NCBI RefSeq assembly: GCF_002999335.1 | Contig: NW_020312414.1 | Coordinates: 1-64,000 of the forward strand | Direction: 5' to 3' | DNA from: Cyclospora cayetanensis | Lineage: Eukaryota; Apicomplexa; Conoidasida; Eucoccidiorida; Eimeriidae | DNA length: 64,000 nucleotides | Part shown: positions 35,777-45,248 of the stretch, one piece after another | Layout of the letters: every line of letters begins with the position of its first letter | Numbering within the stretch: position 1 is the first letter of the stretch | Notes under the pieces: model-generated | Seen by the model: the letters and a program-made list of their open reading frames with translations, nothing else | Told to the model about the DNA's origin: nothing | Databases searched by the model: none | Program-made: the position numbers and the translations under genes

Positions 35777-38032
35777 GCTTTTAATCTTCGTGGTCTTGAG
35801 ATGTATCCTGAGCTGTTGCGTGCTCTGCTGTCTCTCCTACCCGGCGAGACACCAACTCTCGGGGTGAGCGTGTTAAGCCGTTACTGCTGCTGAAAAGTGC
35901 TCGCTCGCTTGTCTGTTGCTTGGGCATGTGGCAGAGCCGGCTGTTTATATGCGCCTTCGCCCTTTCTGTCGTTCGTGGTGCTGCAGGCAGTCAACTTCCT
36001 TATTGCGACATTCAATGCCATCGATCTGCAGCAGCCTGTTGCACCTGCTGTCGCGACACCGACAGCGGAAGCACAAGCAGTACGCTAAGCGCCCCCATAC
36101 ACGGGCACCTCTGCTGTTGCGGCTTCTCTTCCTGCTGCATTTACTACTGCATTTGCTGCTACTGCTTTTACTACTGCATTTGCTGCTGCTGCTTTTACTA
36201 CTGCATTTGCTGCTGCTGCATTTGCTGCTGCTGCTTTTACTACTGCATTTGCTGCTGCTGCATTTACTGCTGCATTTGCTGCTGCTGCCAGAGTCTTGCA
36301 GAGTTGTGCCTCCTGCGTCTTGTGCGTCTGCTATGTGCGGGTGTTGCGTTCGCTGTTATGTTGAGTCTGGTCTCTAGGTTCCTCTGGTGTATGCTCTAGA
36401 GGCGCTGCCAATGAGCTGCAGCGATTTGCAGCGGCTGCGCAACAGCCAGAGTGATTTGCTACTAAAGGCGCGCGATATTGTGAGTTGACTCCGTGTAGAA
36501 GCATGGCATGTCTCTGAACTGCTGTGGTGAACGCATGTTTGGATGCAACCAAACTGAAGGGGCACTGTTGCAGGCAGGCACGCTACTACTCGGCCCTTTA
36601 CTGCTGGTACTTGCGTTGCAGGAAAGTCACCTTCAGCGACTCGTCAATCGCATGCAGCGGGAGCGCCAACACCAGGCAGCTACCTTGCTTTTGCCAGTAT
36701 ACGGCGAGGGCGCAGCGTAAGCCGTCTAAGTCTGCAAGCCTTGAACTCCGCAAAAACGCTCGAGCTTTGCGCATTGAAGCCTGAATTTACAAAGAGTGCG
36801 CGCGCGAGGTGTGAATTTCTGCAGCTTCCTCATTGTCTTCTCTCTCACCCCGGAGCTAGTAGAGGGCAGCAGCAGCAACGCCAACAACCGCAACAGCAGT
36901 GGCGCTGGCAGCAGCGAAGGCAGCATGCGCGTTCAGTGTACCTACACCGTATTGGACTGTCTTGGGGCCGTCATACAACGGCAACAGCAGCAGCAACAAC
37001 AGCACTTTGCCGACACCCTCGCGCTGCTTTTGCGCTCTCGGAGGGGCCTTTCTTGTTTGGCAGGAGGGGTGAGTGCTCGTCTGACGGGGTGTTAGAGCGA
37101 CTGCGGATGCTTCTGTCTCGCATAGCGTCAAGCAGGCAGTCCTCCGTCGAGTGGCCTTTCTTGAAGGCGGCAGTCTTGCGTTCGTCCGCGCTGTGGTTGC
37201 TTTGCAGGTTTTACAAGCCAGTCCTCAGTGGGAGATGCAGTTGCGAATGACGGTGTTGATGCCATCACCAGATGCCTCCGAAGACGACGCACGGGAAGAG
37301 CAACCACAGCCTCAGGAGCGCGCCCAGCAGGACGCATGTGGCGTTGAAGAGCCTGCAGCGCAAGTGCCTGAGGGGTCGGCTGGTGCGCCCACTGTTGTGG
37401 CAGCAGCAACAGCTGCTGCTGCTGCAACAGCAGCGAGCAGGGAGATCCAGCTTCTCAGAGGGGAGAGCAGCAAGCGCTTGCTGCAACTGCAGAAGCAACT
37501 GCAAGAGCTGCAGAAGCAAGAGCAAAGGGACTTTGCAGCAGACGCGATTGGCATCGTCCTCTTGTTTACTATTGAGGGATTCTTCACGTAAGCAAGCAAG
37601 CGGATGTTGCTCTAACACTGAAGCTGTCGCCCTCGTTCTTGTCTGCTGCTGCATGTCGACGTGTTGGTGGCGCTTTTTCGTATGGCGGGTGCCTGCAGCG
37701 GCCACTGTGCCCGCGAGTTACCGTCTGCGGGGCTCTACGGTCTTCGCCTCGCGTATCTCTCGCAGCTTCTCGAGGTGTACGTACACTGCAATTCGCCGCA
37801 GCAGCGGCTGCGTTTGCATGCGCTGACGGCGGGGAGCTCGCGCAGGAACACCTCTGCCGTTGCCGCTGAGCGCCGGAGGAAGCGCCAGCAGCAGCAGCAG
37901 CTGCTCCGAACGTTCTCGGGTGTATGCACACCCCGCAGTTTCAGTACCTACTCGCCCTCCGCTGCAATCTCAAGGCGCAGCAGCTTCAGCTGCGCTGCTA
38001 CAGCTGCCGGCATTCCTAGGCTTATTTTATAG
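32894..38032 (+). CDS. Gln-rich 1,421-residue protein, seven exons, unknown
   Basis: I do not recognise this protein. The exons 32894-35863, 35987-36079, 36378-36479, 36574-36716, 36825-37068, 37208-37587 and 37699-38032 all join in phase (0,0,0,2,0,2). The start ATG has a good context (CACCATGG). Residues 1-750 are low complexity, with Gln runs (for example 33421-33445, 33967-34050, 34371-34410, 34705-34840) and an Ala run at 35499-35550. The C-terminal part is compositionally ordinary and mostly helical: VNFLIATFNAIDLQQPV, VPLVYALEALPMSCSDLQRL, TLLLGPLLLVLALQESHLQR, TYTVLDCLGAVIQRQ, FAADAIGIVLLFTIEGFF and LPSAGLYGLRLAYLSQLLEV. This suggests an alpha-solenoid scaffold preceded by a disordered Gln-rich region, as in PAT1-type or scaffold nucleoporins, but no family motif settles it. 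Some hydrophobic helices could be membrane segments, though none is long enough to be clear. Confidence 0.6.
35499..35790 (+). repeat. GCA runs coding Ala, then GCAACA coding Ala-Thr
   Basis: In the frame of the preceding gene, 35499-35550 is pure GCA (Ala) and 35665-35776 is GCAACA/GCAGCAACA (Ala-Thr). The same bases give Gln runs in another frame, so a one-base slip would change one homopolymer into another. Confidence 0.85.
36125..36290 (+). repeat. Intronic CTGCATTTGCTGCTGCTG repeat
   Basis: About 165 bases alternating CTGCATTTGCTGCTG with CTGCTTTTACTA blocks, inside the intron 36080-36377 of the Gln-rich gene. Period and block order vary, so it is a degenerate minisatellite. It is open as a Leu-rich frame, which is a shadow. 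Confidence 0.8.
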
Positions 38033-38712
38033 CTAGCTGGCTGCTCCTACGGCGGCACAACTCCGCAGCAGCCCTAAAGGGCCACTCTAACCTAACAGCC
38101 ACGTTTGCTGCATGGCGTTGTGAGAGCTTGGCTTGGTGCCCCCTTGCGATTTCCACCCCCAAGCCTGGAGTCTTCCCGCCTCCCTTCCCCTCCCCTCCCC
38201 TCCATCTCTCCTGCATAAGTTTCAGTCCTAGGGCCTTTAGATTTGGCGATAGGGGGCTAGTCTAGAGGATATGAAAAGTCGGCTCGGCAGGCTTTCGGCT
38301 GCATGCCACGCCATCGAAAGACGCACACACACACACCAGGGGGTCTCTGAGAGGCAGCCGCACGATGCCTATTACTGGTGCTGCTGCATCAACAGCTATC
38401 GCGCTTCGCAACGACATTTATCGTCGCGCTCGTGAGTGTACACCGTCTGCATATACGGGTAGTGTCTGGAGCCTCTGTAACTGCTGCTGGCTACAGCAGA
38501 GGGAGCCGCGAGCTTTGCCGTTGAATGCATCAGACTGATCGCTTACGTCCCCTTGAGCCTACTGCATGGCCTCATTCGACGCCGAGCACTAGCGGCTCCT
38601 AAACATGGTGGCGCGTTCCTAGTCTGCACGGAGAGCTAGAGACGCGCTCCCCCTTCGAGCTTTCACGGAAACACCTGGAACAAACGCTGCCTCGGCTGAT
38701 GCCGCTAGGTAG
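38033..38712. other. Convergent gap between two genes
   Basis: No gene is seen. This is the convergent 3' side of the plus-strand Gln-rich gene and the minus-strand secreted-protein gene. A CA microsatellite lies near 38321-38335 and a C-rich TCCCCT tract near 38184-38205. Confidence 0.5.
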
Positions 38713-39411
38713 CTAGATGTCATTTAAAAAACCATATTCAGGCAGCTTGCCGCCATTATTAAGGAAATAGACCGCAAGCTTCAGCCAGCGCTTCAGCGTA
38801 CTGGCCTTGTACGGCTCTACACCCCGTTCTGCAATATCCACTTCTGCGTTGAACGCTGTCTCGATTTCCTCCTTCTTTTTCTTGAGCGCAATGTTCTCTC
38901 GGTTCCGCTTTTTCTCCTGTCGATCCCTCTGTGCCTGCTTGATCTCCTTTTTCGAAACTAGTGTGTCCCCCTTAAACAGCTTCAGCGCACTAAGGGGTGC
39001 TTGGCTCAGGCTGTGTGGTTCCCAAGTAGATGTGCGCGCCCTCTCCCCCCGCTTTCTAGCCTTGCGGTCGCTTCGGTGGTCCTCACGGATATCTAGTGCG
39101 CCGTTTTCGTCGGCATCTGCAGGGGACGGTGGAAATGTAGAAGCAGCAGAGAGTTTGCCGCTTGGAGGAGCTGCCCAACCTCGCGGGGTCAGAGGCAGCT
39201 TCCACGTATCGGGGAGCTGTGGAACCGTGTCTTCCCACCCTTCTACGAGAAAAGGAATGCTTTGTTCGACGCGATCCTCGCTCGTTAGCCAAGAATCCTG
39301 CCCCTCCTCTGCCGCCGACACGCGCAGCAGCTGCTGCAGCAGCAGAAGGCTGAACACCGGCAGAGACAGTCGGCGCCTCCCCCAAAGGCGCGCAGATACC
39401 CCGCCGTGCAT
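38713..39411 (-). CDS. Secreted or endomembrane protein with basic C-terminus, unknown
   Basis: No family is recognised. The open frame extends further upstream, but the first ATG, at 39411, gives an N-terminus MHGGVSARLWGRRRLSLPVF followed by SLLLLQQLLRVSA-AEEG, a good signal peptide with a cleavage site near residue 34. I therefore chose that start (232 residues). The middle is Pro/Ser-rich. Residues about 155-205 are strongly basic and helical (KKEIKQAQRDRQEKKRNREN), and the end, LKLAVYFLNNGGKLPEYGF, looks like a conserved folded tail. No intron is needed. It is divergently oriented from the lipoyl synthase gene, with 871 bases between the start codons. The signal peptide next to an apicoplast protein is only suggestive of shared targeting. 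Confidence 0.6.
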   Translation of the reverse strand: MHGGVSARLWGRRRLSLPVFSLLLLQQLLRVSAAEEGQDSWLTSEDRVEQSIPFLVEGWEDTVPQLPDTWKLPLTPRGWAAPPSGKLSAASTFPPSPADADENGALDIREDHRSDRKARKRGERARTSTWEPHSLSQAPLSALKLFKGDTLVSKKEIKQAQRDRQEKKRNRENIALKKKKEEIETAFNAEVDIAERGVEPYKASTLKRWLKLAVYFLNNGGKLPEYGFLNDI

Positions 39412-40282
39412 CTTGCTGCTGCAGCACGCGTTGGCGCTGCTGCTGCCACTCCGACGGCTGCTATCGAGCAGCACGAGCCAGGCTCGCCGCCTTCAGCCGC
39501 TCTGCCCTTCCACAAGCATTCCTCAAGGTGCTGCGACAACGGATGCAGCGTTTGGAGGGCTGCTGCAGCGCCTCGGGGAGCTAGGACGGCGGTTCAGAGC
39601 GTAGCTGCCGCATAACCGAAGGAAATGGGTGCTATTGCCACAACCAACCTAAAATTCCCTCGCTTCCAAGAGGAGAGCCAGAATCGCTGCTAAAACCTGC
39701 GGAGACTTCGAAAAGAAGACTAATGCTGGCGCGGTGACTGGCCGAAGGGGCGGGAGCGGCTGTCGTGTCGTGTCGTGTCACTTTGGCGGCCGTTGGAGAT
39801 GAGCGTTCGGGGGGGGGAGTGCCTCCGCTGATCCTGTTTTAATGCATATAAGCAATTTACCTGTCAACTTGCGTTAGTAATTCAAATAATGGAAAAGCGT
39901 AGGCTCGCGCCACACAGTAAAGTGTAGGGGAGTTGCGTTGTGGCAGCCGTTGGCTAGGACTCATCTCCGAGGCATCGACTGCTCCCGCCTTGCGCGGCTA
40001 AGGCCTTTTTCGATGGAATGCTCTCCTGTTTCCCTTCTTTGTTTGCATCTAACCCCGACAACAGAGAAGCACGATAGCCGGCAACACACAGTCCAGCAAA
40101 GCCGTGGCTGCTGCGGAGCGCGGCAACTGCTGCAGCAGCAGCGGCCTCTCGGGTATGGCCTCCCAAGTGTACTGCCGCTGCGGCAGCAGCAGCAGGCGCA
40201 GCTCTGCACGGGCAAATGCGCCGTGCAGCAGCAGCCACGCTGCTGCTGCCTCACCTCTGCTGCAGGGAAAGTGGCAGCCGCT
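39412..40282. other. Divergent intergenic region upstream of lipA
   Basis: This separates the start codons of the secreted protein (minus) and lipoyl synthase (plus) and should hold both promoters. A CGTGT pentamer is repeated at 39763-39780 and a pure G run lies at 39811-39818. Frames continuing upstream of ATG 40283 lack coding character. Confidence 0.45.
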
Positions 40283-42643
40283 ATGGGGGCACGGGGGAGT
40301 CTGGAGGGGGGGGGGGGCCTGCTGGTGCTGCTGCTCTTGCTGCACGCCGAAGTCTCTGCAAAGGCTTTGCACGAGAAGGCAGTCAGAGGCTCTCTGCACG
40401 CACTTTCCCATGAACAGCTCGTAACGGGAGCCCGCACAAGGCCTACTGCCACGGCTGCCGAGTCTCCTGCTGCGCTCGCGTTTGCTGTGGCTCACGGCAT
40501 CGAACGCAGCGGGAGCTGGAAGAACCAGCGCCGGCAGCCGCTGCAGCGGCATCAGCGAGAGCCAGCGACAGCAACTGGAGGCGCAGCAACGGCGGCAGCA
40601 CGCAGCTGCACCCCTCTTTTCGGAAATTGCTGCTTCTCTGGAGGGGCGATGCCTGCATCCGCTGTCAGCAACAGTAGCAGCAACAGCAACAGCTCTAGCA
40701 GCACTGGATGCTCCCCTCCCTCGCAGGAAGGCGTGCTTGACGGACAGAATTCAGCAGACAAACCCAAAATTCCCCGCGTTGGTCCTTCTACTGCAGGACC
40801 CCGTCCTGACTGGTTTCATGTGCCAGCTCCCAAGGGTGCTGGCTCTCGATTTGCACTGCTCACAGAGCAAATCCGAGGGCTCAAGCTCCATACAGTACAT
40901 CACAGGAGGAGCCACGATCCCTGAGCACGCCCGTCAAGCCTTTCGTGATGCGCTGGAGACACAGCTCTTGTTTTCTCCAAGCGGAGGGAGGGAAAGAGAG
41001 GAGCTTGAAGGGGTCATCAAGGCTTCCGATGCTACGTTTGGCGGCTGGCGAAGGGGGTGCAAGACTGTGAGTGCAGGACTGTGACTGCAAGACTGTGAGT
41101 GCCGGGTGTATGCGCGCGCGCAGGTGTGTGAAGAGGCCAAATGCCCTAACATCGGAGAGTGCTGGGAGGGAGGCACAGCTACGCTGATGCTCCTGGGGGA
41201 TACTTGTACGCGAGGCTGCAGGTACATTTTCACTACACGCATGCTGCTTCGACCCCTCCTCTCAAGTGTACAGACCTGCTGTGTGGAGTACAGTGTGTGC
41301 TAGTCTGAATACTGCAATGAATACTGCAGTGAATACTGCAATGAATACTGCAGTAAATACTGCAATGAATACTGCAGTAGATGGCAGGTGGGAATTCCGT
41401 CCTATCGGGTGAGATGACACTTGGGAATTTTAGTTTGATGCGTTCTTCTTGCAGATTTTGTGCAATTAAAACATCTGCGAAGCCCCCGCCCCCAGATCCT
41501 CTAGAGCCGAAGAAAGTCGCCGATGCCGTTGCGCAGTGGGATATCGATTACATTGTGCTCACCAGCGTCGACCGGTAAAGTATTTTTTTTTGCAATTTCC
41601 CCCCTTGATCGCTAACTACCGCGTCGAGAGGCTCGAGGCTTGCCGTGCAGGGGTGCCCAGAGGTGCAAGCAGCAGCATTCTCCCTTGACCTTCTCGAGCG
41701 CTTGTAGGCGGCTTTCGCTTTTTTCGGCTCAGAGATGACATGCCGGACGGCGGTGCGGCCCACTTCGCGGAGACAGTTAGACACATTAAGGAGAAGAAGC
41801 CAGATATGCTCGTCGAGTGCCTTGTTTCTGACTTCCAGGGCATGCGATCGGTAAAATAAAACCTGAACTCGTCTTTCAGCCCCAATCTATTGTCTTACCC
41901 TGCACGCGAAAGGCGCCGCACACGCTGCTGCAGCGACCCGCGTGTTTATGCTGTCCAGGCATGCATGCAACATGGTTAGCACCATGACCGATGCAGAACG
42001 CATGCAGAATGCATGTGCGACAGCGCGGATGCCTCCGCCCCCCAACTTTCCACTTCCCCTCGCCCGTTCGTCTGATCCATCCGCTCACGGGGTCACCCTT
42101 TCGTTTGGCTTTGCGCTTTTGCTGCCTCAGTCGGTGTCGCTGCTGGTCAACTCTGGGCTTGACGTGTATGCACACAACGTGGAAACTGTGCCGCGTCTTG
42201 CGCCGTTTGTGAGGGACCGGCGTGCCTCCTTTTCGCAGTCTCTGTCTGTGCTGCGGATGGCAAAGGAAGAGAAGCCTGGTCTTTTCACAAAAACCTCCAT
42301 CATGCTTGGGCTGGGAGAGACGGAGGCAGAAGTGGGGGAGGCCCTTAAGGCCATACGAGATGCTGGCGTTGACGCCGTCACCCTCGGGCAGTACCTCCGC
42401 CCAAGCAAGCAGCAGCTCGGCGTTGTTGCCTTTATCTCGCCCCAACAGTTTGAGGTGTACAGACAGCTCGCGCTGGACCTCGGATTTCGATACGTCGCCT
42501 CAGGGCCCCTGACAAGAAGCAGCTACAGAGCGGGCGAGTTTTACCTCTCCTCACTTCTCAGGGGCAGCGTCGCCAAACTGCAAGCAGACGTAGGGGGAAT
42601 CAAAGGCCAGTACACCACCGTTCAACAGCCAGACGCCAAGTAA
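40283..42643 (+). CDS. lipA: Lipoyl synthase, apicoplast type
   Basis: LipA is a radical-SAM enzyme that inserts two sulfurs into protein-bound octanoyl groups; in apicomplexans it serves the apicoplast pyruvate dehydrogenase. Exons 40283-40894, 41124-41221, 41455-41574, 41733-41850 and 42131-42643 join in phase (0,2,2,0) to 486 residues. Seen directly: the auxiliary cluster motif CX4CX5C (Cys206, 211, 217), the radical-SAM motif CX3CX2C (Cys232, 236, 239), then [14 protein letters not shown] sequence, HNVETV, LGLGET and the C-terminal RSSY (445-448), the ligand motif of this family. The N-terminus ([26 protein letters not shown]) is a signal peptide followed by about 130 Ser/Arg/Gln-rich residues, i.e. 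a bipartite apicoplast leader. The catalytic core begins at [12 protein letters not shown]. Start ATG 40283 was chosen because it puts the signal peptide at the very N-terminus. Confidence 0.93.
41307..41378 (+). repeat. 12-bp GAATACTGCAAT repeat in lipA intron 2
   Basis: Six tandem 12-base units, GAATACTGCAAT alternating with GAATACTGCAGT, so the true period is 24. It lies in intron 41222-41454. Upstream, ACTGTGAGTGC-like repeats occur at 41062-41105 in intron 1. Confidence 0.9.
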
Positions 42644-43097
42644 GTCATGCGGAGGCAACAACACGACTAGGCGCTGCGACAGCAAGCGCCGCCGCTGCTC
42701 GCTCCAGAGGGGGCACTACTGTGTGAACTCGATAAAAAACTTTTGCGTGTAGAGGCCGGTAGAAGCAGCAGTTACTGCTTCCGCTGCTCTTAGTGTACAG
42801 TGCTGACGCAGCAGGTGACCCTTGCCAGCCTCTGCTGCCGTGAAGCAGCGGTAGCAGCTCACTTTTGAGCATTTTAAGGCAAACTAAGCCCAGCAGCCCT
42901 TTACAGCCACAGACTTAGATGCATATCAGCAGGTGCAGCAGTTGCTGCACCTGTTCAAGCTTTCGTCCCGTGGGCCCTAGTACCGCACGCAGACGTGTTG
43001 CTGCAGGGGCTGATGATGCAGCCGCCAATATAGTGGCAATAGAAAGTCTAACTCATAAGTACACGGTGCGAGGAGGAGCCGCAGCAGCAGGCAGGCA
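42644..43097. other. Convergent gap downstream of lipA
   Basis: No gene is supported. It lies between two convergent genes. A short inverted repeat, CAGCAGGTGCAGCAGTTGCTGCACCTG, around 42927-42954 could form a small hairpin (CAGGTGCAGCA against TGCTGCACCTG with a two- to three-base loop). Confidence 0.45.
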
Positions 43098-43844
43098 CTA
43101 CTCATCATTCGTATCTGCCCACTTGAACCACCACTTCCTCAATCTGTCCGCAAAGCTTCTAGGGTTTAGGGTTAGTGTGTAAAAGTCCAGGTCGTCGCGG
43201 TGTACTGACACTTCGTATGCGCGCATGCTCCCACAGCGATCCACCTGCCACTCCTCCCTCCTCAGCAGCTCCCCCAAGATTGGACTGCTTCTCCGATGCA
43301 GTAGGGCGTCGACTCTCTCTTTCAGCGTGCTGACAAAGCTCGGCCTCTTCTCTGCGGCTGCTGCAGCTTCGCGCTGCCAACGGTGCTGCTGCATGTCATA
43401 AACGACAGCGGCAGAAGTAAGGATACGGGGGGCTCTACAGCTGCCGAGTGTCTGCACCTCCACATTTTGTATCTGGAAAAGCGCCTGCCTGAACAACGCT
43501 TCCCGAATGCTGTTGCTCACTGCTGCAGCGCGCTGCTCATACAAGCTGATGCTGTCGCTACTGCCTCTGCTGGTGCTGCTCTCGCTGCTGCTGTATCTAC
43601 TGCTGCGACGCCGACGGGCTGGCGTGACTGTCGTGCTTGTGGGAGTGGCCAGAAGCAGACGCGGAGTTGTATCAAGCTCCTTAAACACGAACGAGGGGCA
43701 CCTCAGCAACCCGGATGCTCCTGCTGCTGCTGCTGCTTGCGAGTGCTGCTGTTGCTGCTGCTCTGCCGCCGGTAATTTTTGCTCCAAAGGGCCGTCAAAG
43801 GCAGCCCGCAGCCACTCAGGAGTGCGACATGCAGGAAACTCCAT
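43098..43844 (-). CDS. Unrecognised protein with conserved-looking Trp-rich C-terminus
   Basis: Not recognised. From ATG 43844 (MEFPACRTPEWLRAAFDGP) the frame gives 248 residues; it is open further upstream but without a nearby ATG, so an upstream exon is possible. A Gln/Ala tract and a Ser/Arg tract (RRRRSSRYSSSESSTSRGSS) interrupt the middle. The last 120 residues look folded: QALFQIQNVEVQTLGSCRAP, ILTSAAVVYDMQQHRWQRE, SFVSTLKERVDALLHRRSSP and the final DRLRKWWFKWADTNDE. No signal peptide or clear membrane segment is visible. The codons for residues TLTLNP overlap a telomere-like CTAACCCTAAACCCTAG motif (43161-43175). Confidence 0.55.
   Translation of the reverse strand: MEFPACRTPEWLRAAFDGPLEQKLPAAEQQQQQHSQAAAAAGASGLLRCPSFVFKELDTTPRLLLATPTSTTVTPARRRRSSRYSSSESSTSRGSSDSISLYEQRAAAVSNSIREALFRQALFQIQNVEVQTLGSCRAPRILTSAAVVYDMQQHRWQREAAAAAEKRPSFVSTLKERVDALLHRRSSPILGELLRREEWQVDRCGSMRAYEVSVHRDDLDFYTLTLNPRSFADRLRKWWFKWADTNDE
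43160..43176 (+). repeat. Interstitial telomere-like motif AGGGTTTAGGGTTAG
   Basis: Two partial copies of TTTAGGG, the telomere repeat known from coccidia, lie within the minus-strand frame just above and encode Thr-Leu-Asn-Pro. With only about two units it may be coincidental. Confidence 0.8.
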
Positions 43845-44548
43845 AGTTGCACGGGCAGCAACAGCCGCTGCTGCGTCGCTGCTATTGCTGCTCCCGCTCT
43901 TCTGACGTCTACTCTGATTGGAATATCTGATCCTGCTAACACTGGAAGAGCTGGCATTCAGCGGCTGGAAAGTCTTTTCTCGCCAACATGGCGCAGTCGC
44001 TCCAAGTTGCACGAACCACCCCAAACGCCCCTGATCCGTAGTACTACAGCCTTGCGCCTACATAGGGGGTCACTCAAAGCGCTGGTAAGGCCTTCGCTGG
44101 CGCAGAATCAACAAACACGCAAACAGGCACCTTGCTATTTTTGCGCATGCACGCTGCGCCAGCGGCTGCTGCTGCAGCCCCACACCCCTATTGGGCAACA
44201 GCACAGCCGCATAAAACGTGCGCTCTTCAATCTCGGGATAAAGTTGAACGTCTACAAAATTAAGCCGTGAACCTCCAACGCCAGCCTGTGCGTTACAAGC
44301 CGGAGTCTCGTTTCGCCACATTCGCAGTGGGAGCAACAGCAGCAGCTGCAGCAGGAGCAGCTGAAGGCGCTCTTCCCTTTTTGGTTTCCCCAGACTGTTT
44401 CGGCCCATAAATATCAGCGCGCAGCGCCGTTCTTTGGCAGCAGTGGCAGCCAGATCACGGAACGGTGAGGTGCCTGCGAACCGCAGTACTAGCCGCAAGG
44501 GCCTTAGTACGAGTTCCCTTCATAATAGCAGTAGTACAACCCTCCAAG
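43845..44548. other. Divergent region between unknown gene and Tim13
   Basis: I could not settle a gene. A minus-strand frame (44498-44070) includes AATAAKERRCALIFMGRNSL, which may belong to an upstream exon of the 43.1-43.8 kb gene, but splice phases could not be matched. Confidence 0.35.
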
Positions 44549-45248
44549 ATGTTTGGAAGCAGCAGTAGCAGTAGTGGCAGCAGCAGTAGCGGCAGCAATG
44601 GAGATAAGGGGGCCACGCTGCAGGATGCACAGCAACTGTTGAGCCTCATGGTTCTCAGCGTCCTCAATGAGGTGCGTCTGGATGTCTAAGTAGGGGATGT
44701 ACTGCATGCTTCACGAGTTAAGATTCAAGAGGCGACCTGTTGCTCGTCTTGTGCAGCCTGCCCCTGCTTGCCAGCTTGTCGGCCGCGCCTTGAAGCCTGG
44801 CGCTTAAAGCCTTGCGCTTGTGTTTTATTGCAGCAAGTGCAGAAAACCTGCTTCGAGAAGTGCGTCGCAGGAAGCAAGTTTTCTGATGAGCTGAGTAAAT
44901 CGGATCAGGTCTGCCTCGCCAAGTGCATGGATAGAATGTAAGCACGGGTATGGGCATATATGTACATGTATATATATATGCATAGGTACTGCGGGCGTTG
45001 TATAATTTTCGGCGATGCCTCTGTTGGTATGAATGAAATTGGGGGGAAAGAACAGATTCTCTTGTCAGACAGGGCCCTTCATGCGGGAGTAAAGAGAGTT
45101 TTTTTGCGCGTTAATTGGTTCCTTGTATTCTTGCCAGTGTGGTATACAACGCTGTTCCTGCTGCAGGTATGAGGCGCATGCCATAGTAGCCCGTGCATCC
45201 AGTGAGATGGCGCAGAACCTGCAGCAGAGCGGTGGAGGCAGTTTGTGA
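44549..45248 (+). CDS. TIM13: Tim13-like small TIM chaperone
   Basis: Small TIMs are hexameric chaperones of the mitochondrial intermembrane space that guide hydrophobic precursors to TIM22 or SAM. Exons 44549-44671, 44834-44937 and 45167-45248 join in phase 0 and 2 to a 102-residue protein. It has the twin CX3C signature: Cys47-Phe-Glu-Lys-Cys51 and Cys68-Leu-Ala-Lys-Cys72, with 16 residues between, followed by MDRMYEAHAIVARAS, which resembles the Tim13 helix. The N-terminus is a Ser/Gly tract (MFGSSSSSSGSSSSG) before the first helix (LQDAQQLLSLMVLSVLNE). Length fits the family (about 90-110). Tim13 is preferred to Tim8 because of the KCVAGS and CMDRM context, but the two are hard to separate by eye. 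Donors are GTGCGT and GTAAGC. Confidence 0.85.

Noticed and set aside
42919..43100. Plus-strand 87-codon frame after lipA considered as a small gene.
   Set aside because: It overlaps the antisense of the 43.1 kb gene's C-terminus, has no recognisable feature, and its start region is a GCA hairpin.
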